This document shows, in pieces, positions 35,156 to 44,060 of a DNA stretch of 64,000 nucleotides; the first letter of the stretch is position 1, and every line of letters begins with the position of its first letter. The DNA is from Mesotoga prima MesG1.Ag.4.2. GTDB lineage: Bacteria > Thermotogota > Thermotogae > Petrotogales > Kosmotogaceae. The notes under the pieces were generated by a model that was given only the letters and a program-made list of their open reading frames with translations, was not told the origin of the DNA and did no database searches. The DNA is taken from the NCBI RefSeq assembly GCF_000147715.2, contig NC_017934.1:868001-932000 (forward strand), given 5' to 3'. A program made the translations under genes and the position numbers.

Positions 35156-35372
35156 TCTCTGAAACAGTTGCAAGTTGTTGGAATTGAAAAACCAGATCCC
35201 GTATAAGAGCGCTACGGGATGACAATGTCAGACGATTATACGATTCTTTTGTAGGGGCGAACGGCTGTTCGCCTGAAAGAGGTCTTGGTTGGAATCTCTG
35301 CCATTTACGCGAAAAATGGGACCATAGGGAAGTCGCAATGGGCCGGAAGGCATCAGTGGACGCAAGGCTGGC
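35122..35372 (+). repeat. direct repeat, about 251 bp, second copy
   Basis: Second copy of 34704-34955, displaced by 417-418 bases. It is followed by hairpin units (GGCTGGCCAAGATCATGCCAGG; ATGCCCGCTTCGCGGGGGAA) at 35364-35412. Confidence 0.9.
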
Positions 35373-35488
35373 CAAGATCATGCCAGGACGCAATGCCCGC
35401 TTCGCGGGGGAAGGGCAGATGAACGCCGCTAAAAAACCACGTTATCCGTCAACGGTCCTCCGTTGTTTGTTAGAATAAGAGAGGCAGG

Positions 35489-35557
35489 GGATGCAAGATA
35501 AGTCCAGTCCTTCGTTATAGCCTGCGAGGCCCAGTGGGGCAAGAACATCTTGCATCC
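35489..35557 (+). ncRNA. candidate bridge RNA core of the IS110 element
   Basis: An 11-bp perfect stem GGATGCAAGAT (35489-35499) / ATCTTGCATCC (35547-35557) encloses an internal hairpin-rich loop (GCCTGCGAGGC...). It lies in the leader upstream of the transposase, where IS110-group elements encode their bridge RNA. A further imperfect stem (CAGGAG...) follows to about 35610. Assignment by position and shape only. Confidence 0.5.
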
Positions 35558-35668
35558 AGGAGTGTTCAGGAACGATAGTAGAATATCCGGAGCAGGAATG
35601 CTTCAGGACCAAAACAGCGGTAAACGAAACACTCAACAAACTGCCAAACAAGCAACGGAGGTGCAGTT

Positions 35669-36895
35669 ATGGAGATAGTTGGAATTGATTGGGGAAGAAA
35701 GAAGCATTACTGTTATCTTTTGCACCAGGGTAAGAAGTTAGTTTTAAGGAACAAGGAAGAAGATTTCGCGAAGCTTCTGAAGATAAAGGAGGCGGTCTAT
35801 GTTATTGAGGATGGCAATAACAGGATCGTCGATTATCTTCTAAGGAACAACAGGCAGGTGTACATACTTCCAAGCAGGAGATCGAGCGAAGCCAGGTCAT
35901 TCTTCGTGATAGAAGGCAAGAGCGATTTCATTGATTCGAAGGTAATAGCGATGACCTATGAGCATAACCCCGAATGGTGTTTGCAAGTGAAGAGGGAAGG
36001 GATAGCTTTTGAGCTGGATGTACTGGTTGAAGAGAACGCTGTGATAAATGTATCTATGATGCAGGATATAGGAAGGCTGGATGCATACCTTGAAAGGTAC
36101 TGGCCGGAGGTGAAAGAAGTTTTCAGTGGCACTTCCGCCAGAAAACTGGCGTTTATATCCATCTGTCCTACTGCAAAAGACTTTCTCTCAATGTCTGATA
36201 AAGAGATACTCCTGAAGCTTAAAGAGATGGGTTTCCTGATAAATAGCAATCTCAAAAGCAAGCTGAAGGAGCTCAGAAAAATCGCGCTTGAAAGATATGT
36301 GCCAGCTTCCATAAGGACATTGATAGTCGCTTTCTCAAGGTACGCTATGGAGAAGAAAGTGATGAAGGAAGAGATAGGCAAGCAGATGAAAGAAATCATT
36401 GAGAAAAGCGAATTCAGTGTGCTTCTCACCTTACCTGGAGTGGGAGTAATAATCGCCAGCCAGCTCATAGTTGCCTACCTAACACACAAGTTCAGTTCCT
36501 ACAGAGACCTTCAAAGGTACGCGGGAACTACTCCGACTTACTATGGAAGCGGTAACAAGAATACCACCAAGATGAGAAGTAACTGCAATCACTATCTCAG
36601 AGGGACTCTTCATATAGCCAGTCTTGCTGCAACAAATAGCTCTAAATGGATGAAAAGATTCTACGACAACAAAAAGAGCGAGGGCAAGAGCTCTGCTCAT
36701 GCCCTCCGTGCATTGGCGAACACCATCCTCAAAATCGCCTTCGCCATGCTTAGGGATTTGACTCCCTACTCAGAAGAGAAATTCTTCAAGAGGAATCCTC
36801 TTTCTGATTATACTCCTTCTAAAAAGGAGGGAAAACAGAAGCCTGAATACTCGCTGAAAGTATCTTCAGTAGCTACCTGCCGGTCTACTGCTTGA
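35669..36895 (+). CDS. IS110-family transposase (DEDD recombinase)
   Basis: 408 aa: RuvC-like N-terminal domain (VGIDWGRKKHYCYL; YVIEDGNN; KSDFIDSKVIA with the DEDD acids) and C-terminal Tnp domain (LLTLPGVGVIIASQLIVAYL; SYRDLQRYAGTTPTYYGSG; KMRSNCNHYLRGTLHIASLA) with the expected Ser. GGAGGTG before ATG 35669. Intact. Confidence 0.93.
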   Translation: MEIVGIDWGRKKHYCYLLHQGKKLVLRNKEEDFAKLLKIKEAVYVIEDGNNRIVDYLLRNNRQVYILPSRRSSEARSFFVIEGKSDFIDSKVIAMTYEHNPEWCLQVKREGIAFELDVLVEENAVINVSMMQDIGRLDAYLERYWPEVKEVFSGTSARKLAFISICPTAKDFLSMSDKEILLKLKEMGFLINSNLKSKLKELRKIALERYVPASIRTLIVAFSRYAMEKKVMKEEIGKQMKEIIEKSEFSVLLTLPGVGVIIASQLIVAYLTHKFSSYRDLQRYAGTTPTYYGSGNKNTTKMRSNCNHYLRGTLHIASLAATNSSKWMKRFYDNKKSEGKSSAHALRALANTILKIAFAMLRDLTPYSEEKFFKRNPLSDYTPSKKEGKQKPEYSLKVSSVATCRSTA

Positions 36896-37568
36896 TCCTT
36901 TCAGTCTGCCTTTTTTATAACTGTTGACATAGTAGAAGCCCTCCGAAAAAGAAGAAGAAGAACTAGAGCAGAAGTGATGGCCGGAAAGTCATCCGGGGAA
37001 GTGATGCTGCCTTCGGCAGGAGGGTCAAGACCCAGGGATTCTGTTTAGCTATAGTATTGCTTCTGACCAGCATCTCGCTCCTGGCTTTGATTCCGGTCCG
37101 GTCTGACCAAGAACGAAGAACAGTTCCTCATTCTGGAACGAATAACAGGTTCTCCTTGGAGAAAGAATAACCGTTCAACTATGGACCAGTTCTTTTGCTA
37201 TTCCTACCACGAATCTGCGACCCCCAACCCCGGTCTTTCCCATTTTTAACCCTGCCAATTTGTGTCGGGAATTTCCGATAGTCTTCTTTCAACTGCTAAA
37301 GTGCCCTCTAATAAATGTTTATAGAACAGAGTATTTCTTCAAAGAAAATTCAAGTGTTCCCCTGAACTTAGGAGTAAATGTACCCTTTGAAGGCGAAAAA
37401 CAACCCTATACTTGTTTCAGGAAGATAAGTAACGGTCATTCAGAAGAGGTCCATATTTATCATAAAGGGGCCCAGACCCGAGGAAAAAGGTAGAGGGGGG
37501 CCAATGGCCCCCCTTGTATCTGAGAGTGAATTTTTACTGATTGAAGTTTCTAGAGCGAGGTGGACTGA
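36896..37568. other. 673-base gap with repeat remnant and strong hairpin
   Basis: 36963-37030 holds two more hairpin units (GAAGTGATGGCCGGAAAGTC..., GCTGCCTTCGGCAGG). 37495-37513 is a GC-only hairpin GGGGGGCC-AAT-GGCCCCCC, 56 bases before the first propeller gene, perhaps an insulating terminator. A 77-codon frame (37260-37493) lacks a ribosome site. Confidence 0.55.
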
Positions 37569-38600
37569 ATGAAGAGAGTTGTCGTTACAGCAGATTCTCA
37601 CTTTCCATCGAAGAGCGATTGCGGCTTTGCACTGATAGACGTCAGCAATCCCCTTGAACCGGTGGTTCTAAGCAGAAGCAAGCTTCCCGATCATTGCGGG
37701 AGTTTCGCGAGCAGTAACGGCTTCCTCTATTGCACTCTTCCAGGCAGTTTCATGATCTTTGACATTTCTGACCCATTTGCGCCCAGATTGCTTTCAAGGC
37801 TCGCGGCAAACGGCGGCTGTCAGATAGTGATCTCGGAAAGAAGGAAGAAAGCCTTTCTTGCCGATTGGAAGAACGGTGTCTTAATAATCGACATAAATGA
37901 TCCCTATGAGCCAAGAATGATTGGAAGAATGGGGTGTAACGGAGATGAAAGAAACAATGGAGAAATTCACCCCTATGGCGTCTCCGGTCTTGCAGTGCAT
38001 AATGGGCTTCTCTTCGCCTCTACTATGGATTACGACATGCTCCAGAACAGAGAGGCTCTTTACGTTTTTGATATTTCGAGACCGCGCAGCCCAAAGTGGA
38101 TCGCTAGAGTGAATACTTACCCATGTCGTGGCCACGGCATAGTACTGAAAAGGAATTACGTTGTCATAGTAGGCCTGAGAAGTACGATGGTTATCGATAT
38201 CTCGAGGCCTGAAGAACCTGCAACTATCTCTTTGATAGAAACTCCCGACCGTTTTGGTATGAACCCCTGGCTTTCAGGTGATTATCTGTACGTTCCCGAA
38301 ATAGTATATGAGCCCAACAAGAAGCTTGCAGGATTGAGGATACTCGACATTTCAAATCCTCTTCACGTAGAGAGTATTAGTGAGCTTCTGATTCCCGCAA
38401 GAGCGGCCACTAACGTCAAAGTTGTGGATAATCTCGCGTATCTCTCCTGCCAATGCGGCCTGGCGATAGTCGATGTAGCCGATCCCGAGAAACCTAAGCT
38501 GCTTAATCTATGTACTCCTTGTGAAGTCGACAAAATCGCGGAAGGCATCGAGGTAATTGACTATCGGGATGAAGTGTTTAAAGAAGAAAGGGTTTCTTAG
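37569..38600 (+). CDS. LVIVD-repeat beta-propeller protein, paralog 1
   Basis: 343 aa with no signal peptide. About seven repeats of 45-50 aa of the LVIVD kind (FALIDVSNPLEPVVLSRS, FMIFDISDPFAPRLLSR, VLIIDINDPYEPRMIGR, LYVFDISRPRSPKWIAR, TMVIDISRPEEP, LRILDISNPLHVESI, LAIVDVADPEKPKLL), so a seven-bladed propeller is likely. Shared by the paralogs: HPYGVSGLAV after the third repeat, the STMDYDMLQNREALYVFD loop and CRGHGIVL. GAGGTGG upstream. Function unknown; these folds usually bind partners. Confidence 0.8.
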   Translation: MKRVVVTADSHFPSKSDCGFALIDVSNPLEPVVLSRSKLPDHCGSFASSNGFLYCTLPGSFMIFDISDPFAPRLLSRLAANGGCQIVISERRKKAFLADWKNGVLIIDINDPYEPRMIGRMGCNGDERNNGEIHPYGVSGLAVHNGLLFASTMDYDMLQNREALYVFDISRPRSPKWIARVNTYPCRGHGIVLKRNYVVIVGLRSTMVIDISRPEEPATISLIETPDRFGMNPWLSGDYLYVPEIVYEPNKKLAGLRILDISNPLHVESISELLIPARAATNVKVVDNLAYLSCQCGLAIVDVADPEKPKLLNLCTPCEVDKIAEGIEVIDYRDEVFKEERVS

Positions 38601-38642
38601 CCCATAAATCACGTTTCGAACCGATTATAGGAGGTGTTTGGT

Positions 38643-39056
38643 ATGAAAAAGGTAGCGATTCTTCTTGTAAGCCTTGTACTGTTGTGCTCAGTCAGTGTTT
38701 TGGCTAGCACGGAAACAAGGACTATTTTCGAAGGCGGCGCCGGTCCCGAAATGCTCGCAGAAAGATCTGCAGTCAACAATTACCGCGCTTCTCAGATCTT
38801 TGCCGTATACATCCACACGTCAGGAGGAGATGTTCAAGTCGCAGTTAACGGAAATTGCAGCGACTTCTGCAGTTGTGCATCTAGATGTTTGCTCTGGCAA
38901 GAAGTATGTAGGACGGCAATAGAGAGAGGCCTTTCGCTTTCAACAAGTGATAGGGTAATTGTCTTCTACATCGAAAAAGGTGTGGAGAAGGTTGCGGTAC
39001 TGGCCGCAAATGAGTGGGATTTCACGCATGATTATGGAACTACTATTGAAGCCTGA
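38643..39056 (+). CDS. small exported Cys-containing protein, family A member 1
   Basis: 137 aa; signal peptide MKKVAILLVSLVLLCSVSVLA. Start ATG 38643 set by AGGAGGTG. The mature part has AVYIHTSGGDVQVAVNGNC, a Cys cluster (CSDFCSCASRCLLWQEVC) and DRVIVFYIEKGVEKVAVLAANEWDF. It matches the next gene at HT(S/A)GGD, LLW(Q/K)EVC and DKVIVF..., so they are paralogs. No known family. Likely periplasmic with disulfides or a bound metal. Confidence 0.75.
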   Translation: MKKVAILLVSLVLLCSVSVLASTETRTIFEGGAGPEMLAERSAVNNYRASQIFAVYIHTSGGDVQVAVNGNCSDFCSCASRCLLWQEVCRTAIERGLSLSTSDRVIVFYIEKGVEKVAVLAANEWDFTHDYGTTIEA

Positions 39057-39156
39057 TTATCTCGTACTATTCAGATGACTCTCAATGGTTTTGGAAAAGT
39101 GTGTTGTTAATGATTCGATTAATCAATCAATTCATTTCTGAAGGAGGTGCAAAAGA

Positions 39157-39522
39157 ATGAGAAAGACTTTCATAATGATCTTTTTGCTGATAACGATATT
39201 TGCATCACTGGCAATTGCTAGATACGATCTCGATGGAACTGTGACAGTAACGCAAGTGTACGTCCACACAGCCGGGGGTGACTACAAACTGGACATCTCG
39301 GAAATCTGCCTGAATCTCTTCAGCAGAATAGGGATCGAAGTTCTGTGGAAGGAGGTTTGTCTGGGAGCAGAAAAGTACGGCTGCGTTCTCTGCCCCTTCG
39401 ATAAGGTAATAGTCTTCTTCAAAGACGAAACCGGTCTGGAAAGCGCGGCAGTTGTCGCCGCGGATAAAGACAGATTTGCTCAAGAGTTTTTGAACGGCGT
39501 TCCCACTTATCTTACACTGTGA
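39157..39522 (+). CDS. small exported Cys-containing protein, family A member 2
   Basis: 121 aa; signal peptide MRKTFIMIFLLITIFASLAIA. QVYVHTAGGDYKLDISEICLN, VLWKEVCLGAEKYGCVLCPFDKVIVFF and SAAVVAADKDRF parallel the preceding protein. Four Cys after the signal. AAGGAGGTG before the ATG. A terminator follows, so the propeller gene and this pair form one plus-strand group. Confidence 0.75.
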   Translation: MRKTFIMIFLLITIFASLAIARYDLDGTVTVTQVYVHTAGGDYKLDISEICLNLFSRIGIEVLWKEVCLGAEKYGCVLCPFDKVIVFFKDETGLESAAVVAADKDRFAQEFLNGVPTYLTL

Positions 39523-39576
39523 TACAAGTCTCGATAAAAAGAGTACAAAACCCTTTTCCCTTCTAACTAGAGGATC

Positions 39577-39601
39577 GGCCCGCATAGCGGGCCATTTTTT
39601 T
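39577..39601 (+). terminator. terminator after the small exported protein pair
   Basis: Stem GGCCCGC / GCGGGCC, loop ATA, then ATTTTTTT. Confidence 0.92.
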
Positions 39602-39700
39602 GATCAATGTTGGGCGAGAGACTGTTTTGGGATAGATGAAATAGATCCTTGTTAAGTATAATAATGCTGGATCAGGACCGATCAGAGAAGAGGTGCTCCG

Positions 39701-40714
39701 GTGATGAAAAGAGTCCTTGTTGTTAGCGAAAGCAATTTCCCGAAGGGAACCAAGTTCAGACTCAGTTTCATCGATGCGACTGACCCGTTCCGGTTGTCTT
39801 CGATATTTGAAATGGAGACTCATAGCTTAGTTGTATCCTTGGCATACAAAGACGGATTGATCTACTGCTCGATGTCCAAGGGTTTCTCAATATACGATGT
39901 CTCCGACCTGAATTCTGTGAAAGAGATCTCACATATTGACCTGTTTGGTGGAATCGATATGGAGCTTTCATCTGGCGGCGATTACGCTTATCTGACTTCC
40001 TGGAAGAGAGGAATCACTATCGTCGACATTCATGATCCGTATAATCCATCTTTGATCGGTAGGGCGTCGTGCAACTACCAGGTCTTGCCTGACGACGACA
40101 GTCCGTACGGACCATATGGGGTTGCAGGAATTGTGGTACGAGGAAGATACGCTTTCTGCGTGACCTGCGACTATACGGACGACAAACACAGAGAGGTCTT
40201 CATTGTTTACGATATAGCAGATCCATCAAACCCTCAGCAGAAGGTAATGATCAGCACCGCTCCCTGGAGAAGCCATGGAATGGTTGCTCAAGGAGACATT
40301 GCTTATGCCTCGGGTTTTGAAAGCATACTTGTTTTCGACATTTCAGAGCCGCTCGATCCCGTTCTCATCAACAGACATGAACAAAAGGCGAGAATGTGCT
40401 GCAACTCGGTTATCCGGGGAAACCTGCTTTACAATGCGGGGTCGGACTACGCTCCGGAAGGCTCTGCCGGGGTACTGTCGATTTTTGACATCACCAATCC
40501 CCTTCATATAAGGGAGATTGGAGAAACGCCGACAATAGGGCGTGTCAGCTGGAACTTGGCATTAGTGAAGGATCTTGTATATGTCGTAAGCGACGGTACT
40601 ATTTCGGTAGTAGAAATCGCTAACCCCGAGAAACCTGCCGTTAGAAGTCTTTGTGGGCCCTCGGGAGCAGACATGGTCTATGATGCCATTGAGATCATAG
40701 ACTTTTCTGCTTGA
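39701..40714 (+). CDS. LVIVD-repeat beta-propeller protein, paralog 2
   Basis: 337 aa, no signal peptide. FRLSFIDATDPFRLSSIFEM, FSIYDVSDLNSVKEISH, ITIVDIHDPYNPSLIGR, VFIVYDIADPSNPQQKV, ILVFDISEPLDPVLI, LSIFDITNPLHIREIG and ISVVEIANPEKPAVR give seven repeats. Conserved YGPYGVAGIVV, TCDYTDDKHREVF and RSHGMVA positions match paralog 1. Start 39701 or 39704 (ATGATG). Confidence 0.8.
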   Translation: MMKRVLVVSESNFPKGTKFRLSFIDATDPFRLSSIFEMETHSLVVSLAYKDGLIYCSMSKGFSIYDVSDLNSVKEISHIDLFGGIDMELSSGGDYAYLTSWKRGITIVDIHDPYNPSLIGRASCNYQVLPDDDSPYGPYGVAGIVVRGRYAFCVTCDYTDDKHREVFIVYDIADPSNPQQKVMISTAPWRSHGMVAQGDIAYASGFESILVFDISEPLDPVLINRHEQKARMCCNSVIRGNLLYNAGSDYAPEGSAGVLSIFDITNPLHIREIGETPTIGRVSWNLALVKDLVYVVSDGTISVVEIANPEKPAVRSLCGPSGADMVYDAIEIIDFSA

Positions 40715-40738
40715 GATCGATGAGAGGCGGGAGAGATC

Positions 40739-41737
40739 ATGAGAGACTTCGCGATTTCCATGGATTCTGATCCTGATGAGAGAGGTGACTGCGTCTTCAT
40801 GGTGGTCGATATTACTCGTAATCAGACACCGGCGCTTGTTGGCAGGACACCATGTCAAGGTTTTTACAGAGACCTGTTCGGAATCGGCAATTATCTCGTC
40901 TGTTCAGGAAATTCCGAAGTCGATATCTATAATGCAGCAATGCTGCCGGAAGTAAGTCTTATCTCTCATTTCAAGGGGTTCGGAGGGAAGAAGATCGCTC
41001 CGGATGTACACAGAGATCTCATATTCGTTCTAAACGAAGTTCAGGGTGTTGGGGTCATAAGCATAGCGGAACGAGAAGAGCCGAAGTTGCTCGGTCACAT
41101 CTACCCGGGAAATCTTTCGGAAGATCTATTAATGACGGATATCGCCTTGCTCGACAACCATCTTCTGTTGCTTGTTAATGATTTGAGCACTTCATCTCAC
41201 CGTGAATGCCTGCTGATTTACGACGTCATTTCGCCCGAGAATCCGCAAATGAAAGAAAAAGTAAGTATTGCCCCCTGCAAGGGCAACGTTCTTGCGATAA
41301 AGGGTGAGAGACTGTATATCTCTGGATTCAACAATCTTATGATCAGGAACGTCAATGACATTAATGAAAGCGGACGTTCGGCACTTGTGGAAAGGGATGG
41401 GACCAGGGGAGTTGGATTGATTGTCTACGGAGACTTAGCTTATCTTGTCGAGCATGAATGGGCTCTTAGGTCGACAACGGCCTTTCTCAATGTTGTCGAT
41501 CTGAGGGTATCAGATGAACCAAAGTTCATGGGAAAGACTCTTCTGACGATCAACTTTCTTTCCGATTATACGGACGTCTCGATGAGAAAGATCGGGGAGA
41601 GACTCATCCTCGTCTCGAGTTTCGGGCTGCGGGTCATCGACGTTAGCGATCCCGCTAATCCGGATATTACCCATCTGTTCCGCCCCTCCGACAGTTCCAG
41701 AATTGCTTCCGGACTGGAGATACTCACGGTTGATTGA
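40739..41737 (+). CDS. LVIVD-repeat beta-propeller protein, paralog 3 (divergent)
   Basis: 332 aa. Repeats are weaker (FMVVDITRNQTPALVGR, VGVISIAEREEPKLLGH, LLIYDVISPENPQMKEK, LRVIDVSDPANPDITHL), and the GPYG and HGM sites are lost (KGNVLA instead), but NDLSTSSHRECLLIYD keeps the shared loop. It lacks the usual MKR-V-V start. It ends 5 bases from the convergent next paralog, with no terminator between. Confidence 0.75.
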   Translation: MRDFAISMDSDPDERGDCVFMVVDITRNQTPALVGRTPCQGFYRDLFGIGNYLVCSGNSEVDIYNAAMLPEVSLISHFKGFGGKKIAPDVHRDLIFVLNEVQGVGVISIAEREEPKLLGHIYPGNLSEDLLMTDIALLDNHLLLLVNDLSTSSHRECLLIYDVISPENPQMKEKVSIAPCKGNVLAIKGERLYISGFNNLMIRNVNDINESGRSALVERDGTRGVGLIVYGDLAYLVEHEWALRSTTAFLNVVDLRVSDEPKFMGKTLLTINFLSDYTDVSMRKIGERLILVSSFGLRVIDVSDPANPDITHLFRPSDSSRIASGLEILTVD

Positions 41738-41742
41738 GATTA

Positions 41743-42744
41743 TTAGATATCATAGATGTGTATTCCCGAGTTCCATTTGCCTTCAGGAGCGTTTCGAGCG
41801 GAAAGCAGTCTCGGCGATTCCGGTCTGCCGATATCTACAATCGCCACGCCCGAGTCACAGACGACATAGGCTATCTCATTGTCGATCGTTATGCTGTCCC
41901 CGAAGAAACTCAACGGCAAGACAATTTCTCCAATGAGTCGAGGGTGCAGAGGGTTAGAGATATCTACTACGTCAAGAATTCCGTTGTGTTCGACGGAGCT
42001 GTGAATAACACCAACTGCAAAGAGAAAGTCATCTGCTAGCCTCGCGCTCACTAAAAAGTGATTTCCAGTCTTCAGCTCTCCAACAGTCATGGGGTCTTCA
42101 GGAATAGAGATGTCGAATGATAGAACCCCGTGCGCACCGACGGCGAAGACATAGTTGCCTTTCGAATCCATCCCGTGCGCTCTGAAGTCCGGAGTCGGAA
42201 TTTTCGTGACTTTCTTTGGATTTGAAGGATCTGAAACATCGTACATGTACAAAGCTCCCAGGTTTCTCGACGTGACATAATCCATGGTAGCTCCAAACAG
42301 GAAATTGCCTCTGAGACAAAGGCCGCTTGACATACCATATGGTCCATCATTTCCAACGGGATGAAGATCGACGCAGTCACAATCGGCGCTTCCCAGTGGA
42401 ATCGGGTCGTCCCTTTTTGAGACATCCAGGATTGCAATTCCCCGCCTCCAGTTAGATAGGTAGAGCAGCTCCTTCATTTTATCAAAAAGAATGTATCCTC
42501 CACAATATCCTTCTATTCTTTTCAGCATTCTTATGTTCTCGATATCTGTGATGTCGAAGACCTCGAAGAACTCTCTTTCAAGGCAATAGAGTCTTCCCGA
42601 ATCTACTAGGAAGGCCATACAGTTTCCCGAAGCTTTAGCCCTCGCGATTACGGATATCTTCGCCGGGTCAGATACATCTGCCAAGATGAATGACGAACCG
42701 GTATTCCAGCCAGATAGATTCTCACCGAAAACAAGGCATTTCAA
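41743..42744 (-). CDS. LVIVD-repeat beta-propeller protein, paralog 4
   Basis: 333 aa, no signal. MKCLVFGENLSGWNTGSSFILADVSDPAKI start, then FEVFDITDIENIRMLKR, IAILDVSKRDDPIPLGS, GPYGMSSGLCL, GALYMYDVSDPSNPKKV, RAHGMD, LSFDISIPEDPMTVGE, LDVVDISNPLHPRLIG and VAIVDIGRPESPRLL. GGAGGAGG lies before the ATG. 242 bases separate it from the propeller gene upstream, which may hold its own promoter. Confidence 0.8.
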   Translation of the reverse strand: MKCLVFGENLSGWNTGSSFILADVSDPAKISVIARAKASGNCMAFLVDSGRLYCLEREFFEVFDITDIENIRMLKRIEGYCGGYILFDKMKELLYLSNWRRGIAILDVSKRDDPIPLGSADCDCVDLHPVGNDGPYGMSSGLCLRGNFLFGATMDYVTSRNLGALYMYDVSDPSNPKKVTKIPTPDFRAHGMDSKGNYVFAVGAHGVLSFDISIPEDPMTVGELKTGNHFLVSARLADDFLFAVGVIHSSVEHNGILDVVDISNPLHPRLIGEIVLPLSFFGDSITIDNEIAYVVCDSGVAIVDIGRPESPRLLSARNAPEGKWNSGIHIYDI

Positions 42745-42986
42745 AGAAATTCCTCCTCCTTGATCGCGGGATCACAACACGAAAACCCAGTTCTCTTCAA
42801 GATCAGAGGAAAGCTATCTTCACCCGCAAAGTGCGTCTTATATACCAGTCTTCACCTAACAGTGCCTCTGTCTCATAATCAACTCTTGGAAAGGGATTTA
42901 GTTCAAGAAAATCATTTCATAAGGCGTAGAACAGGCCCAAAATCGCGAACCCGCTTCAAGAAATACAGGAGATATTTATAATTTCT

Positions 42987-44060
42987 TCAGTCTACTTCTA
43001 CTATTGCCGCGCCTATGTACTCCTTTGTCTGATCCAGTTCATCAAAAAGAGCTAAAACCGCAGGGTTGTTTACATCTTTAACGTCCACAGTCGCGACACC
43101 GTTAGAGCAGGCCAGATAGGCGATATCTTTATCCACGAGAAGTCCAAAGCCCTCTCCCGTGTCTATACGGGTCTCGCTCAAAAGACGAGGATGGATCGGG
43201 TTTGAAACGTCGATTACCTGAAAGAATCCATTCTGAGACCTGTCGCTCGAGAGGAGCGGCTTTGAAGACAATTTGCTGTCAGCCTTTGCAGAACTCTCTT
43301 CTTCGGCGAATTCAAGTATTCTTCCCGAGATTAGGAGTCGATTCCTGTAATCTCGGGCGAAAACGCCGAATCTCCCTTCAAGCGGCAGTTCTCCAATCGT
43401 GAGAGGCTCCTCAGGAGATGATATGTCTATTGAGAGAATTCCGCATGCACCCACTGCGAACAAGTGGCTTCCTGCTATTGCCATTCCATGACCCTTAACG
43501 GGGGTCGTGCTCAATCTGGCAGCCTTCCTGATATTTTCGAAATCGCTTACGTCGTAGACATACAGCGCTTCCCTCTCTTTTGTAGCCACATAATCCATGG
43601 CGACCCCAAAGACATAGTGTCCCCTCTTCACTATCTGAGAAATCCCGTATGGGCCGATACCAGCACCTGGTTCAACCGAGATATCACAATCACATGACCC
43701 TAGCAGAACCGGCGAAGTCGGGTTCTTGACATCAATTACGCTTATTCCATGCTGATAGCTTGAAAGGTACAGGCGCTTTTCCGACACTTCATACTGTGTT
43801 GTGTTGCCTGGATGGTTTCCCTCAAACATGGATACTCTGGAGATTTTTGGAAGGCTCGAAACGTCGAAGATTTCCAGGTGGCCAATTTCACTGCAGAAGA
43901 GAAGCCCGTTATGAGAAGCGAATGAAACGGTCGTACCCAGAGTCCTTATTCGATCTACGAAGGATATCTTGCGTGGATCGGTAACATCGAGAACGACGAA
44001 GGCCGGATCGGACGGTTCTATGGGGAGCTCGCTTTCCGAAGTGATCATGAACCTTTTCAC
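42987..44060 (-). CDS. LVIVD-repeat beta-propeller protein, paralog 5
   Basis: 357 aa from GTG 44060 (MKRFMITSESELP, as in the paralogs). FVVLDVTDPRKISFVDR, LEIFDVSSLPKISRVS, ISVIDVKNPTSPVLLGS, GPYGISQIV, EALYVYDVSDFENIRKA, KGHGMAI, LSIDISSPEEPLTIGE, FQVIDVSNPIHPRLLSE and VATVDVKDVNNPAVLAL. An insert rich in Ser (EEESSAKADSKLSSKPLLSS) is unique to this copy. Its start overlaps the stop of the 55-aa ORF (GTGA). Confidence 0.8.
   Translation of the reverse strand: MKRFMITSESELPIEPSDPAFVVLDVTDPRKISFVDRIRTLGTTVSFASHNGLLFCSEIGHLEIFDVSSLPKISRVSMFEGNHPGNTTQYEVSEKRLYLSSYQHGISVIDVKNPTSPVLLGSCDCDISVEPGAGIGPYGISQIVKRGHYVFGVAMDYVATKEREALYVYDVSDFENIRKAARLSTTPVKGHGMAIAGSHLFAVGACGILSIDISSPEEPLTIGELPLEGRFGVFARDYRNRLLISGRILEFAEEESSAKADSKLSSKPLLSSDRSQNGFFQVIDVSNPIHPRLLSETRIDTGEGFGLLVDKDIAYLACSNGVATVDVKDVNNPAVLALFDELDQTKEYIGAAIVEVD

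Larger units (their letters stand above)
35440..36950 (+). mobile_element. IS110-family insertion sequence (ends uncertain)
   Basis: IS110 elements have no terminal inverted repeats, so ends are only estimated from where neighbouring repeats stop (about 35440) and resume (about 36960). Contents: a 5' non-coding region of about 230 bases with strong RNA structure, then one transposase gene. Confidence 0.65.

Noticed and set aside
37260-37493. 77-codon frame before the first propeller gene
   Set aside because: Starts at TTG without ribosome site and resembles no protein.
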